From positions 1 to 64,000 of the forward strand of contig CAZNPU010000006.1 of assembly GCA_964575335.1 (NCBI GenBank): 64,000 nt of DNA. The letters run 5' to 3'. Source of the DNA: CAZNPU01 sp964575335. GTDB taxonomy: Bacteria; Planctomycetota; Phycisphaerae; Phycisphaerales; SM1A02. Numbering within the stretch: the first letter of the stretch is position 1; the number at the start of each line of letters is the position of its first letter. The notes under the pieces were generated by a model. It made no database searches and was not told the DNA's origin. It saw only the letters and a list, made by a program, of their open reading frames with translations. Both the position numbers and the translations under genes were made by a program. Positions 35,932 through 48,809 of the stretch are shown here, piece after piece.

Positions 35932-36621
35932 ATGACCCAGCCGATCGAACCATCTCGCCAGTACCCTGATGACGATGACCAGGCTTTGGAAATCGACACG
36001 CTTATCAGCCGGCTTGTCGATGGCGAAGCCAGTGCGGAAGATCGCGAACGCTTTGAGCGTCTTGCTGAAGCAAATCCATCGCTGTGGCGGCAACTGGCGC
36101 GTGCGCAGCTATCGATGCAACTGCTGGAACAGCACGTTGACAGGGAGTTGCGCAAGGCTGAATGGGTGGATTTGCCTTTTGCTGACGACACTGAGGTCGC
36201 CGGCCCGGCAAGCCATGCTGGTGGTCGATGGCAATGGGCAATTGCGCTTTCGGGATGGGCTGCACTGATCGCTTTGGCGATCATCTGGAGCATTGCCGGG
36301 CAGATTGTTGGGCAGAATGGCGCGCATCATCGCACAGCGCCCGACGCCCGGCCGGCTTCGGAGAGCGCACGCAGTCTCAGTTACGATCAGCACCTTGATC
36401 AATATCTCCGCGCGCCGTTTGTGCTTGGCGAACTTCCAGCAACGCTTTTGGAGGTTGAGCGGATGTCCGATGGCCGCTATGCGGTTCGCATTCTTCGGCG
36501 AATTGAAGAAATTGCGTTCGTGGAAGATCCCGATACGGTGCCGCTGGATGAGCAGGGGAATCTGATCGCACCGCCTTCGACGTTGCGCGACTCGGCCGGC
36601 GAATCGGGCCAGCCGCATTAA
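35932..36621 (+). CDS. Anti-sigma-factor-like single-pass membrane protein
   Basis: 229 residues from ATG 35932, behind GGGAATC. The N-terminal segment (IDTLISRLVDGEASAEDRER) has the helix pattern of anti-sigma domains (two short helices around a D-G-E turn), without zinc ligands. One membrane helix follows (WAIALSGWAALIALAIIWSI, near residues 104-124), and the rest lies outside, ending in Pro/Ser-rich sequence. Its position 126 bases after an ECF sigma gene supports an anti-sigma role; this is inference from context and topology. Confidence 0.75.
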   Translation: MTQPIEPSRQYPDDDDQALEIDTLISRLVDGEASAEDRERFERLAEANPSLWRQLARAQLSMQLLEQHVDRELRKAEWVDLPFADDTEVAGPASHAGGRWQWAIALSGWAALIALAIIWSIAGQIVGQNGAHHRTAPDARPASESARSLSYDQHLDQYLRAPFVLGELPATLLEVERMSDGRYAVRILRRIEEIAFVEDPDTVPLDEQGNLIAPPSTLRDSAGESGQPH

Positions 36622-36790
36622 CCGATCGATCACCGATTCATCAAGTCGAATCAAGTCAAGAACACTCCGGACCGGGGCTGAACCTGGCACATCATCGCGT
36701 TTATGCGAGGTTGGCCTGGTCATGTCCATCCATGTGTGCCTGCTGGTCTATACTTCTCTGACAGACATGCCGATCGGCAGATGAATATCT

Positions 36791-37822
36791 ATGGCACGAC
36801 CCAAGGACTATTACGAACTGCTTGGGGTTTCCCGCACGGCGACGCCGGAGGAGATTCGCAAGGCCTACCGGAAGCTGGCGCGGCAGTATCACCCCGATGT
36901 CAACAAAGCTCCCGACGCTGCAGAGCGCTTCAGTGAGATTCAGGAAGCTTACGACGTGCTCTCTGATGAGGAGAAGCGCCAGTCGTACGACCGCTTCGGT
37001 CACGCTGGCGTTGGCGGCGGCGCGGGAGCACATCCCGGCGCAGGGTGGGGTGGCGGCGCAGGGCCGCGGGGCGGCCGAACCGTTTGGACCAGCGAAGGCG
37101 GGGTCGGCGGCGCGGATTTCACAAGCATTCTTGAGGAAATGTTCGGCGGCATGGGCGCGGGCGGCGGGTCGCCATTTGATGTCGGCTTCGGCGGGCGTGC
37201 TGGCAGGACACGCGTCAGGCCGCCGGCGCGCGGGCAGGATATCGAGCAGACCATCACGGTTACCTTTTTGACCGCGGCGCTGGGAGGCACGGAGCATCTG
37301 CGGGTTGAATCCGGCGGCAGTGTTTCGACAATCAACGTTCGCATCCCGCCGGGCATCGAGTCCGGCGCCAAGCTGCGCGTCCGGGGCAAGGGGGCGGCCA
37401 GTCCCTTCGGCGGCCCGCCGGGCGATCTGATCCTCACCGTGCAGGTTGGCAGGCACCCGTACTTTCGCCGCGAGGGGCTTGACCTGTACGTCGATGTGCC
37501 AATCACGATTGCTGAAGCGGTCCAGGGCGCGACGGTCACTGTGCCGCTTTTGCCCAAAGCAGGCACAAAGGAGTGGCGGTCGATCGAACTGAAAGTGCCG
37601 CCGGGCACGGCCAGTGGTCGAAAACTGCGGGTGCGCGGGCAGGGGGTGACCGATTCCAAAAAGGTCACTGGCGACTACTACGCTGTGGTGCAGATCGTTG
37701 CGCCGAGTTTCGATGAGCTTTCCGACCGGGGCAAAGCGGCGATTCGAGACTTGGCATCGGAGTTGCAAAATCCCAGAGAATCGGCACCATGGGCCGATAA
37801 TGAGCGCAGCCGGTCAGCCTGA
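36791..37822 (+). CDS. DnaJ-type cochaperone without zinc finger (CbpA-like)
   Basis: 343 residues. J-domain at residues 5-70 ([20 protein letters not shown], with the HPD motif in QYHPDVNK). A Gly/Ala/Pro-rich linker follows ([20 protein letters not shown]). The C-terminal peptide-binding domains are present ([20 protein letters not shown], then [20 protein letters not shown] and [20 protein letters not shown]). The CxxCxGxG zinc region is absent, which makes this a class II DnaJ (CbpA type). It would stimulate DnaK ATP hydrolysis; no dnaK or grpE is nearby. Confidence 0.94.
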   Translation: MARPKDYYELLGVSRTATPEEIRKAYRKLARQYHPDVNKAPDAAERFSEIQEAYDVLSDEEKRQSYDRFGHAGVGGGAGAHPGAGWGGGAGPRGGRTVWTSEGGVGGADFTSILEEMFGGMGAGGGSPFDVGFGGRAGRTRVRPPARGQDIEQTITVTFLTAALGGTEHLRVESGGSVSTINVRIPPGIESGAKLRVRGKGAASPFGGPPGDLILTVQVGRHPYFRREGLDLYVDVPITIAEAVQGATVTVPLLPKAGTKEWRSIELKVPPGTASGRKLRVRGQGVTDSKKVTGDYYAVVQIVAPSFDELSDRGKAAIRDLASELQNPRESAPWADNERSRSA

Positions 37823-37888
37823 ACGGGTGCCGGCCGTCGCGGCCTAAACGGCGCCGGGAGCGGCGCGAAAACGGAGTGCTGAGAAAGC

Positions 37889-39337
37889 GTGCTCAGGAAG
37901 CAGCATCGATTTTTTCGCAGCGTCTTGATTGCCTCAGATGGCGTGTTGACCATCGCTGCATCGGTTCTGGCGTATCACATCCGGTTCGTGTGGCTGGCTG
38001 ACGTTGCGCCGCCAAACGATCACCCGACCTTCGCCAGTCATGCGGTGCCGTTTCTGCTGGCAACTCCCATCATGCTGGGGGCGATGCTTTCTTCCGGACT
38101 TTACAAAGCTCGCCGCGACCAACGGTTCTATTACGAAGCGGTCACAATCATCAAGGCAGTCGTCATCGGCGTGCTTGTCGCCATTGCAGCGACAACGCTG
38201 ATGCGAAACGTTCTGTACGACGGCCGCAACCTCAGCAGCCTGCAGTGGGGCATTTATGCGGGTGCCTCATGTCTCTTGCTATTGTGCTGGCGTTTTTCGT
38301 TCCGCACGGCGCTTCGCGCGGTGCGCGCTCGAGGCTGGAATCTGCGGCATGTGGCGATCATCGGCAACGGCCGGCTTGGTCAGGTGGTTGTCCATACGTT
38401 CCGACGCAATTCATGGACTGGAATCAAGCCCAGCTTCTTCATCAGCCATCATCCGACAACCAACAGGCAAACATGTCTGGGCATTCCCGTGCGAGGCGGG
38501 TTGAATGACCTGGAGCAGGTTCTGGAGAAGGTGGACATTTCCGGCGTGGTGATTGCGCTGCCGGCTCGAATGGCTGCTGAACTGCCCAGCTTGCTGCTTC
38601 GGCTTGAGCGGTTTCCCGTTGATGTGCGCATCGTGCCCGACATGAATCCCAAGTACATGCCGATCAACATGGCGGTCAGCGAATTGGACGGCATGCCGAT
38701 TCTCTCGGTGCGTGAGTCGCCGTTGACGGGATGGGGACGCGTCAGCAAGCGTGCGCTGGACATCGTCGGCGCATTGACGGCGTTGATCATCTTTGCTGTG
38801 CCCATGGTGATCATCGCCATTCTCATCCGCATAAGCTGTCCGGGTCCGGTGATCTTCCGTCAAGAGCGCATGAGTCTGAACGGCCAGCGATTCAAGATCT
38901 TCAAGTTTCGCACGATGAAGCACGTTGATGCGGAAACCCAGGTGCTTCGTGATCGTGGCAAGGGCACCAGCGCGTGGACCAAGCCGAATGATGAACGCAT
39001 TACGCCATTGGGCCGCTTTCTGCGCCGCACCAGTTTGGATGAGCTGCCGCAACTGTTCAACGTGCTGCTGGGCGAGATGAGCCTGGTCGGTCCGCGGCCG
39101 GAGCGGCCTGAACTTATTGAAAGTTTCCGTGAAGACTGGCGCGGCTATATGCTTCGACAGAACGTCAAGGCCGGCATGACCGGCTGGGCGCAGATCAACG
39201 GGCTGCGCGGCAACACCAACCTGAGAAAGCGATTGCAATACGATCTGTTTTACATCCGCAACTGGTCGTTGATGTTTGACCTTCGCATCCTTGGCCTGAC
39301 GCTCTTCAAGGGCTTCGTGCATCCCAATGCGCATTAG
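37889..39337 (+). CDS. Polyprenyl glycosylphosphotransferase (undecaprenyl-phosphate sugar transferase)
   Basis: 482 residues from GTG 37889. Four N-terminal membrane helices (from residue 11) and a CoA-binding-like domain (VAIIGNGRLGQVVVHTFRRN) precede the C-terminal WcaJ/RfbP transferase core: DIVGALTALIIFAVPMVIIA, GPVIFRQERMSLNGQRFKIF with KFRTM, RFLRRTSLDELPQLFNVLLG and MSLVGPRPERPELI. These are the catalytic motifs for moving a sugar-1-phosphate onto undecaprenyl phosphate, the first step of exopolysaccharide or O-antigen repeat synthesis. No further glycosyltransferases lie here. Confidence 0.94.
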   Translation: MLRKQHRFFRSVLIASDGVLTIAASVLAYHIRFVWLADVAPPNDHPTFASHAVPFLLATPIMLGAMLSSGLYKARRDQRFYYEAVTIIKAVVIGVLVAIAATTLMRNVLYDGRNLSSLQWGIYAGASCLLLLCWRFSFRTALRAVRARGWNLRHVAIIGNGRLGQVVVHTFRRNSWTGIKPSFFISHHPTTNRQTCLGIPVRGGLNDLEQVLEKVDISGVVIALPARMAAELPSLLLRLERFPVDVRIVPDMNPKYMPINMAVSELDGMPILSVRESPLTGWGRVSKRALDIVGALTALIIFAVPMVIIAILIRISCPGPVIFRQERMSLNGQRFKIFKFRTMKHVDAETQVLRDRGKGTSAWTKPNDERITPLGRFLRRTSLDELPQLFNVLLGEMSLVGPRPERPELIESFREDWRGYMLRQNVKAGMTGWAQINGLRGNTNLRKRLQYDLFYIRNWSLMFDLRILGLTLFKGFVHPNAH

Positions 39338-39338
39338 A

Positions 39339-39392
39339 CGGCATCAGGCGCCAGGCATTGATTGATTGAGTCAGTGCCCGATGCCTGATGCC
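39339..39392. repeat. Inverted repeat between glycosyltransferase and queC
   Basis: GGCATCAGGC at 39339-39348 and its perfect complement GCCTGATGCC at 39383-39392 are separated by 34 bases. The right arm covers the first possible queC start (ATG 39388), which is one reason to prefer the next ATG. No T-run, so termination is not supported. Confidence 0.6.
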
Positions 39393-39399
39393 TTCCACC

Positions 39400-40125
39400 A
39401 TGCCACCTGCTGTAGTGCTGCTCTCGGGCGGACTTGACTCCGCCACCACATTGGCGATCGCTCGATATGAGGGATTCGCCTGTCATGCGCTGAGCTTTGA
39501 TTACGGCCAGCGGCATCGCATCGAACTGGATGCGGCGGCAGCGGTCGCGAAATCGCTGGGCGCGGTTCAGCACGTGGTGATGAACATCGATCTTCGCGCA
39601 TTCGGCGGCTCGGCCCTGACCGCGGAAATCGACGTGCCAAAGGATCGGCTGCAGCGCGATACAGGTGCACCGGGCGCATCGCTGCAAACTGAAGAAGAAC
39701 ATATTCCCATCACCTATGTGCCGGCCCGAAACACGATCTTTCTGAGCTTTGCGCTGGGATACGCTGAGGTGCTGGAATGTACTGACATTTTCATCGGCGT
39801 CAATGCGGTGGATTACTCCGGCTATCCTGACTGTCGGCCTGCATTCATCGAGGCGTTTGAGAAGATGGCCAACCTCGCGACGCGCATCGGTATGGAAGGG
39901 CCGCGGGCGGGCAGCATTCGAATTCACACGCCGCTGATCGATCTGACCAAGGCGCAAATCATCAAACGCGGTGTTGAACTTGGCGTGGACTACGGATTGA
40001 CGACCAGTTGTTACGATCCGGACCCCAAGACCGGCCGACCGTGTGGCCATTGCGATGCGTGTCTGTTGCGTGCTGCGGGGTTTGCTGCAGCAGGGCTGGT
40101 TGATCCGGCTCAGCCACGAACCTGA
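39400..40125 (+). CDS. queC: 7-cyano-7-deazaguanine synthase
   Basis: 241 residues from ATG 39400 ([11 protein letters not shown]); an ATG four codons upstream lies in an inverted repeat. QueC converts 7-carboxy-7-deazaguanine to preQ0 with ATP and ammonia in queuosine synthesis. The PP-loop [13 protein letters not shown] is near residue 8, [20 protein letters not shown] and [17 protein letters not shown] follow, and four zinc cysteines sit in [20 protein letters not shown]. No other queuosine genes or preQ1 riboswitch found here. Confidence 0.96.
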   Translation: MPPAVVLLSGGLDSATTLAIARYEGFACHALSFDYGQRHRIELDAAAAVAKSLGAVQHVVMNIDLRAFGGSALTAEIDVPKDRLQRDTGAPGASLQTEEEHIPITYVPARNTIFLSFALGYAEVLECTDIFIGVNAVDYSGYPDCRPAFIEAFEKMANLATRIGMEGPRAGSIRIHTPLIDLTKAQIIKRGVELGVDYGLTTSCYDPDPKTGRPCGHCDACLLRAAGFAAAGLVDPAQPRT

Positions 40126-40227
40126 CTGCCGCGTGAAGAAACTCAAAATATCACGCCTCGATCTGAGATCGTCCGATGCTCTGACAGGGCCGAGGGCTTG
40201 ACCTTGCCGTATGTCGGAGGCTGAACG

Positions 40228-41379
40228 ATGGATGCACGGCGCGTTGGAGTATGGGCGAGACGCGTTCAAGTTGCGCTGAGCCTGGCTGCGTGTGCTTCGC
40301 CGGCAGCAGCGCAGATGCGCGAACTCCAGGCTTCAGTTCAGCTGCTGTCAGAGCTTCGTGAACTGACTTCGACGGGCGCTGATCGTGTCCGGGCCGACAG
40401 CCGCTGGGTGCATGCTGTTGAACGTGAGATTGATAATGCCTTTGAAGCGATCAATCGCTTGTCGGAAATCTCGTGCACTGACGGCAGGGCGGTGGTGTAC
40501 GTTGGCAATGATGATCCCGATACGGCGGGGACGCTGCCCAGCACAGTCACGCTGCATGTCATTGGGCCGGTTGGAGACGGCTCTTTCACCTTTGTTTCCG
40601 GCACAGCTTTGAGCGCTGTGGCCGCAGCGATCAATACGCTTCAGCAACAGATTGGCGCAGATGCGATGATCTGCGCTCAAAACGAGCATCGCCTGGAAAT
40701 TCGCTCGCAGGTCGCATGGCCGATGAATCACTATGTGCAGGTTGTGCAGCACGGCGGCGAACAGGCACTGCTCTATGCCCAGCCCAGCGGCGGGACAGCG
40801 ATGAGGGAGTGGACCGATTATCCGTGCAGCATTGGCGCGCCGCTGTGTGCTGAGCCTGCAGAGCTTTATCTTTCAACCGGCGCATGGGTTTCGAATGGCG
40901 GTGCCGATTCGTTGCAGATCACGGTGCAAGGGACATGGGGCGACGGCATGCTCTTCACGTTTGCCTCCGGCGTAACGCAAGCAGCCATCATCGAAGCCAT
41001 CAACGCGTTTCAGTTCAATCTGCGTGTTACTGCTGAACAAAGCTCAATCAATCCCGGACGCATTGTCATTCGATCCAGCCTCCTGGGTGAGAACGCCTCG
41101 CTCCAGCTCCATCAGAATGGTGGATTGGGGCCGATGATCTTTGCTGAGCCAGAAGGCGGCAGTGGGGCGTTCTTCATGCAGGCAGTCGGTCGAAGCAGCC
41201 TGTCTGGCGACACAAACTGCAACTGGTTTGTGGACACTGCAGATTTGTTCCAGGTTATTGACGCATGGGGCATGTGTCCCTGGCCGCCGCTGACATGTCC
41301 CGGCGATGTGACCGGCGATGGCGTTGTGAACGTGGACGACTTGCTGCGCGTTATTCAGTTCTGGGGCGCAGCGGGATAG
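40228..41379 (+). CDS. Secreted protein with two flagellin-IN-like repeats and a dockerin-like tail
   Basis: 383 residues with a signal peptide (VALSLAACASPAAAQ). A helical segment (RVRADSRWVHAVEREIDNAF) precedes two copies of a module of about 90 residues that resembles the flagellin/hook IN motif: first GSFTFVSGTALSAVAAAINT, second GMLFTFASGVTQAAIIEAIN, each followed by a strand like RLEIRSQ or RIVIRSS. The end carries two EF-hand dockerin-like segments (CNWFVDTADLFQVIDAWGMC, then GDGVVNVDDLLRVIQFWGA). It is not a flagellin (no D0/D1 helices). Extracellular location is likely; function unknown. Confidence 0.75.
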   Translation: MDARRVGVWARRVQVALSLAACASPAAAQMRELQASVQLLSELRELTSTGADRVRADSRWVHAVEREIDNAFEAINRLSEISCTDGRAVVYVGNDDPDTAGTLPSTVTLHVIGPVGDGSFTFVSGTALSAVAAAINTLQQQIGADAMICAQNEHRLEIRSQVAWPMNHYVQVVQHGGEQALLYAQPSGGTAMREWTDYPCSIGAPLCAEPAELYLSTGAWVSNGGADSLQITVQGTWGDGMLFTFASGVTQAAIIEAINAFQFNLRVTAEQSSINPGRIVIRSSLLGENASLQLHQNGGLGPMIFAEPEGGSGAFFMQAVGRSSLSGDTNCNWFVDTADLFQVIDAWGMCPWPPLTCPGDVTGDGVVNVDDLLRVIQFWGAAG

Positions 41380-41410
41380 TGCTGTGAGCAACGTCGAACA
41401 TCTGCTTATA

Positions 41411-41441
41411 ACGAAAACCGCCGCACAACAGTGTGCGGCGG
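41411..41441 (-). terminator. Terminator of gyrB
   Basis: Ten-base perfect stem CCGCCGCACA / TGTGCGGCGG with a four-base loop; read on the minus strand it is followed by TTTTCG. It sits about 50 bases after the gyrB stop. Confidence 0.8.
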
Positions 41442-41489
41442 CGCTGCATTGTTCAGTGATGTTGATTTCAGCGCTTGATCTGCACGCCG

Positions 41490-44504
<3,015 letters not shown>

Positions 44505-45041
44505 ATGTCTTTGTCCTACAACGAAGTTCCGCCCGGCACCGATCTGCCGTCCGTCGTCAACGCCATCGTTGAGATTCCCAAAGGCCGGCGCAGCAAGTTT
44601 GAACTGGACAAGAAAACCGGCTTGTTCAAGCTCGATCGCTACCTGTTTTCGTCGAGCCACTACCCGGGCGATTATGGCTTTATTCCGCAGACGCTGGCGG
44701 AAGACGGCGACGCGCTTGACATTCTGGTGATGGTGAACGAACCGACGTTCACCGGCTGCCTGATCGAAGCACGCGTGGTCGGGCTGTTTCGCATGATCGA
44801 TTCAGGTGCCAACGACTTCAAGGTGCTTGCTGTTCCCAATGCCGACCCGCTGTTTGACGAATATCGCGAGCTTGAGGATGTCGCGGTCTCGTACCTGCGC
44901 GAGGTGGAGCATTTCTTCGGCACGTACAAACAGCTTGAAGGCAAACACGTGCAGACACTGGGGTGGACCTCCATGGCCGACGCGATCGCGGAAGTCCAGT
45001 CAAGCGTCGAGCGATACAAGAGACAATCAACGAACCTGTAG
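44505..45041 (+). CDS. ppa: Inorganic pyrophosphatase (family I)
   Basis: 178 residues from ATG 44505. Hydrolyses pyrophosphate to drive biosynthesis. Motifs: VEIPKGRRSKFELDKKTG with LFKLDRYLFSS, HYPGDYGFIPQTLAEDGDAL with DILVMV (the D-x-x-x-x-D metal cluster) and FKVLAVPNADPLFDEY. Hexameric bacterial type judged by length. The frame is open upstream but without homology. Divergent from gyrB. Confidence 0.97.
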   Translation: MSLSYNEVPPGTDLPSVVNAIVEIPKGRRSKFELDKKTGLFKLDRYLFSSSHYPGDYGFIPQTLAEDGDALDILVMVNEPTFTGCLIEARVVGLFRMIDSGANDFKVLAVPNADPLFDEYRELEDVAVSYLREVEHFFGTYKQLEGKHVQTLGWTSMADAIAEVQSSVERYKRQSTNL

Positions 45042-45258
45042 ATAGCAGGAATCCCAACGCTGAACGCTGAGATTGTTGCAGTTCGCCGTGATGTGAGTGG
45101 TGAGCGTTTTGCGTTGAAGTTTCAGACCGTTCGTGAAGCGAGACGCTCGCGATCTGAAATCTGAAATTTGAGATTTCAAGCGAGCATGAAAACCGGCGCA
45201 AAGGCCATTGCCGGCGAGTTGCTGTCGCCTTCTGCCACCCACGTGCGGTGCGTTGCAT

Positions 45259-46464
45259 TCACGCTGCTGCGGGTGACGTGCTGGCGTTGGACGAGATGAG
45301 GCGGAACTGGTCGTTGCGAACGTCCACGCCTTCGTGCTCAACAATCAGCAGGTCGGTTCGCTGACGCAGATCGTAGCGAACCGGTGCGGCGCCATTGCGT
45401 GCAGCTGCCAGAGGCGCGTCCTGCAGCACTTGCACGGTTGGCTGGCACGGCGCTTCGGGATGCCACTGCACCACGACGACGCGCTCGCCGTTGTTCAAAG
45501 TCGCTACTGTTCCGGGCGGAAAAGCCGGCACGACCAGCGGCAGCGCTGCAAGCACTATGGGATCGAATCGCGACACCAGCGGATCGGAAAGCATCTGTCG
45601 CATCACGCGAACGCGGGGCAGTTCGACGCCGTTTTCCGGCCGGCGCAGGCGGTCGAAGTGATTGGCCACGCACACGATTCGGGCAAAGACGTGTATGTCT
45701 TCGCCGACCAGTCCACGCGGCCGGCCGTCGACGCCGATCGTGGTTGGAAAGCCGCTGCCGTCAAAGTGCTGGTGATGGTGCAGCACAACCCCCGCAGCAG
45801 CAGGGGCAATGTTGCCGCTGAGCATCTTGTGGCCGAGCTTGACGTGCTTACGCCACTCAGGGTTGGACTCATCACGATTCTGCTTGCATTGCCTTCGCAC
45901 TGCGGGGTCAAGCGCCATCATGCCAATGTCGTGCAGCATCGCGCCCAGCCCCAGGCTGACCACATCGCGCGCATCGCGCGGATGCAGTCGTTTGCGTTGC
46001 TGAATCAGATAGCCCTGCAGCTTCAATCCGAGCAGCAGACTGAGAAAGCACACTTCACTGGCGTGGCGAAGATCGCTGTCGGACGACCCGCCCAGCTCAA
46101 CGATATATGCCGCAGCGGTGGGATCGCAGACCAGATCTTCAATCAGGCATTGAATGGCCTTGCGGTAGTCGGCAAATTCAATTTCAGCATGGGCCTCACG
46201 GTGCATCGAGTCCAGCGCCTCAGCCATCAGGCTCACCAATTGGCCTTGTTGGTTCAGGATGGTCGGCGATACGTACTGCTTGATCTGTTCAAAGCCCGGA
46301 TATTCGATCCAGACGTGTTGGATCTCCAGCTCAACCAGTCTGCGGATGATGGATTCTTCAAGCTCAAAGCCCTCCGTGAGCAGCACCTTGCCGCGCAGCG
46401 GATGGTATACGGGTACAGCGAGTCTCATGCCCGGCAGAGCCTGGTTGGTGGCGACTCGAAGCAT
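45259..46464 (-). CDS. HD-GYP domain protein
   Basis: 401 residues from ATG 46464, behind CGAGGAAC. An N-terminal DUF3391-like domain of about 110 residues (MLRVATNQALPGMRLAVPVY) precedes the HD-GYP hydrolase: AMLHDIGMMALDP (HD), VLHHHQHFDGSGFPTTIG (HHxxxDGSGFP, with GFP in place of GYP) and FARIVCVANHFDRL. The substrate of intact family members is cyclic di-GMP. The canonical motifs are all here, so activity is plausible. A C-terminal stretch of about 100 residues holds small strands (GTVATLNNGERVVVVQWHPE) often seen after HD-GYP. Single gene, convergent with ppa. Confidence 0.9.
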   Translation of the reverse strand: MLRVATNQALPGMRLAVPVYHPLRGKVLLTEGFELEESIIRRLVELEIQHVWIEYPGFEQIKQYVSPTILNQQGQLVSLMAEALDSMHREAHAEIEFADYRKAIQCLIEDLVCDPTAAAYIVELGGSSDSDLRHASEVCFLSLLLGLKLQGYLIQQRKRLHPRDARDVVSLGLGAMLHDIGMMALDPAVRRQCKQNRDESNPEWRKHVKLGHKMLSGNIAPAAAGVVLHHHQHFDGSGFPTTIGVDGRPRGLVGEDIHVFARIVCVANHFDRLRRPENGVELPRVRVMRQMLSDPLVSRFDPIVLAALPLVVPAFPPGTVATLNNGERVVVVQWHPEAPCQPTVQVLQDAPLAAARNGAAPVRYDLRQRTDLLIVEHEGVDVRNDQFRLISSNASTSPAAA

Positions 46465-46687
46465 CGAAGTTCCTCGATTGTGAGGCGTGACGACGCGCTT
46501 ATCGGCACGAATTTCACGGAGCTTTTCAGCAAATAGCGGTCAGGGCGAAGAATCCGCCTGCGCAGGCGCCAAACTCACAGCAGGTTCCGAGACGCTGCCT
46601 AAATCCACTGCGGTATACTGCAGACAACGCGCCGTGACGGTCGATAAGTCATTGCTGGCGTACCGTGTCGTGAAAAGTGATTCTGTC

Positions 46688-47443
46688 ATGCAGCCTGAAA
46701 ACGCACCTCGATCTCTGGCGGATTCCAAGCTCGATTCATGCAGCGAACGTTTGCCGACGACCCATAATCGTCGCGCATTTCTGCTAGCCGGCATCGGTCT
46801 TCTGCTCGCCGGGTGCGGCGGAAAAACCCGCTCGGTGACAACGCTCCCAGGCCCGGTCTGGCCTTATCGACCCCTGCCGTCCGCTCAGGACGAAGTGCCT
46901 GCACCATCGGTGCCGAGTAGTCCAGCAACAGTCGCCTTTGAGGGGGTACTGACGCGATCGCAATGGGCGGGCGGCCAACCCGTGCCGTCATTGATGGATC
47001 GCATGCTGCCGGTGCAGTACGTCACCGTGCATCATGACGGAATGGACCCGTTTTACGGCACTGATGCGAGAAGCACAGCCGCCCGACTGGAAGCCATTCG
47101 CCGCGCGCATCGCAACAAGGGCTGGGGCGACATCGGCTATCACTTCGCAGTCGATCGTGAAGGCCGCGTGTGGGAAGGACGTCCGTTGGCATGGCAGGGG
47201 GCGCACGTCAAGAATCACAACGAGGGCAACATCGGCGTCGTGGCTCTGGGCAACTTTGACCGGCAAACGCCAACGCCCGCGCAGCTGCAGGCGCTGAATC
47301 GAATAGTCTCGCACCTGTTGCGGCGTTACAACGTGCCGCTGGCACGGTTGAAGACGCATCAGGAGTGGTCCGCCACAGCCTGCCCGGGAATCAATCTGCA
47401 GCGATACATGATTACAGCGCGAAACAATCGACAGTTTGGATAA
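46688..47443 (+). CDS. N-acetylmuramoyl-L-alanine amidase (amidase_2 / PGRP type) lipoprotein
   Basis: 251 residues from ATG 46688. The signal ends in a lipobox LLLAGCGG after RRAFLLAGIGL. A Pro-rich spacer follows, then the T7-lysozyme-like amidase domain: YVTVHHDGMDP (zinc His), GWGDIGYHFAVDREGRVWEG, GAHVKNHNEGNIGVVALGNF and THQEWSATACPGINL (His and Cys ligands). It would cut the amide bond between MurNAc and the stem peptide and is presumably envelope-anchored. The start is chosen so that the signal begins after about 25 residues; an upstream frame is also open but not homologous. Confidence 0.93.
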   Translation: MQPENAPRSLADSKLDSCSERLPTTHNRRAFLLAGIGLLLAGCGGKTRSVTTLPGPVWPYRPLPSAQDEVPAPSVPSSPATVAFEGVLTRSQWAGGQPVPSLMDRMLPVQYVTVHHDGMDPFYGTDARSTAARLEAIRRAHRNKGWGDIGYHFAVDREGRVWEGRPLAWQGAHVKNHNEGNIGVVALGNFDRQTPTPAQLQALNRIVSHLLRRYNVPLARLKTHQEWSATACPGINLQRYMITARNNRQFG

Positions 47444-47946
47444 CGCGCCTAGCCGCCTGTCGGTGCAGCAGCGGATGATTGTGATCATCTGCGCTGGTGC
47501 ACGTTTGTTTGTTCCGTGGGCAACGTGAACCGGGGTGTCGCGCACGGTTCGTGCTGCTGAGGTGTTTGTTCAATTATCGCCAGTGCGTTGACGCTCAACG
47601 CAACAGGCATGCAAAAGCGGCGACCACAGTGATGCGGCAGCCGCGATGTCCTCACGCAACAGCGTGGAGGCGAGGGTCACCGGGTGGATGGCGGAGAGTC
47701 AGTTCAACAACAACCGGCAACCTTGTACCGTCTCTCTTCTCTGTTGAATCTTTACGGGGCAGCGCTGCTGTTGGATGTAGGGAACTCAGCGGCAAACGCG
47801 GCCGATGCTTCGATATGATGATGGATGAAGCTCGTAGGGAGCGGTGCTGTGCAGTCTGTGCAGATTGAGCGCTGCTGCGAATCCGTTTCCTGATCTGGGC
47901 AAAGTGATTCGCAGATCGGACGCGTTCAAACTGGCCCCGCTCCTTG
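47444..47946. other. Gene-free region between the amidase and the glycosylase
   Basis: 503 bases. Several frames on both strands are open (for example 47497-47868) but none shows a domain, signal or consistent codon usage. No terminator with a T-run found. Confidence 0.4.
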
Positions 47947-48714
47947 ATGCAGGCTGTTTCAAGCTGTCGTCTGACCAGGAAGGTTGAAGCGTCATTGTCA
48001 CGGAAGTCGCCACGCATCAAATCACAGGACACGCCTCGCTCGCTTGCGGTGCTCGAACAACGTGTGCCGCACTGCAGGCGATGTCCGGAGCTGCGTGCCT
48101 ATTGCGCGGAAGTTGCAGCGACCAAGCGCAAAGCATTTGCCCACTGGCAATACTGGGGACGTCCAGTGCCAGCGTTCGGCGACCATTCGGCGAAGATTCT
48201 TATTGTGGGACTTGCGCCGGCGGCACATGGCGCGAATCGGACCGGCCGCATGTTCACCGGCGATCGATCGGGCGATTTTCTCTATGCAGCGCTTTATCGT
48301 GCGAAACTGGCCAACCAGGCGACATCAACCCATGCAGATGACGGGCTTAAGCTGCACAATGCCTATATCACCGCATCGCTGCGATGTGCGCCGCCAGCCA
48401 ACAAGCCGACGCCTCAGCAACTGGCCAACTGTCAGCCATACCTGATCGATGAGATTCGCCTGCTCAAGCCACCGGTCATCATCTGTCTTGGCGGCATTGC
48501 GTGGAATACAGCGTTGTCAGCCCTGGCGCACACCGGCGCAGCAATACCAAAGCCGCGACCGAAGTTTCAGCATGGCGGCGAATGTCAGATCGGATCGACC
48601 ATGCTGCTGGGCTGCTACCACGTCAGCCAGCAGAACACCTTCACGGGTCGGCTTACGCCGGCGATGATCGATTCGGTGCTCAAGCGTGCGTGCGAACTCG
48701 CTGGCCGAGCGTGA
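47947..48714 (+). CDS. Uracil-DNA glycosylase, family 5 (UDGb-like)
   Basis: About 255 residues from ATG 47947. The motif [20 protein letters not shown] with GD following is diagnostic for family 5 UDGs (GLAPA, TGRxFTGD). Four cysteines for an iron-sulfur cluster are present: [10 protein letters not shown] near residue 47 and [11 protein letters not shown] plus NCQPYL near 150-170. Motif 2 [10 protein letters not shown] holds the expected His. The first 30 residues are basic and variable, so a later start is possible. Removes deaminated bases (uracil, hypoxanthine). No partner genes. Confidence 0.92.
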   Translation: MQAVSSCRLTRKVEASLSRKSPRIKSQDTPRSLAVLEQRVPHCRRCPELRAYCAEVAATKRKAFAHWQYWGRPVPAFGDHSAKILIVGLAPAAHGANRTGRMFTGDRSGDFLYAALYRAKLANQATSTHADDGLKLHNAYITASLRCAPPANKPTPQQLANCQPYLIDEIRLLKPPVIICLGGIAWNTALSALAHTGAAIPKPRPKFQHGGECQIGSTMLLGCYHVSQQNTFTGRLTPAMIDSVLKRACELAGRA

Positions 48715-48809
48715 CGATGACTCGCTACACTTGTGGAGTGCGGCAGGCGTTTCACGTTCGGGCAGCCGAGCGATTATTTTGAGTTGCGTTCTCGTACACT
48801 GCGTTTTAC

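Noticed and set aside
47497..47868. A 123-residue open frame in the gap after the amidase
   Set aside because: Cys/Arg-rich composition, no ribosome-binding site, no domain; other frames in the same gap are equally open.
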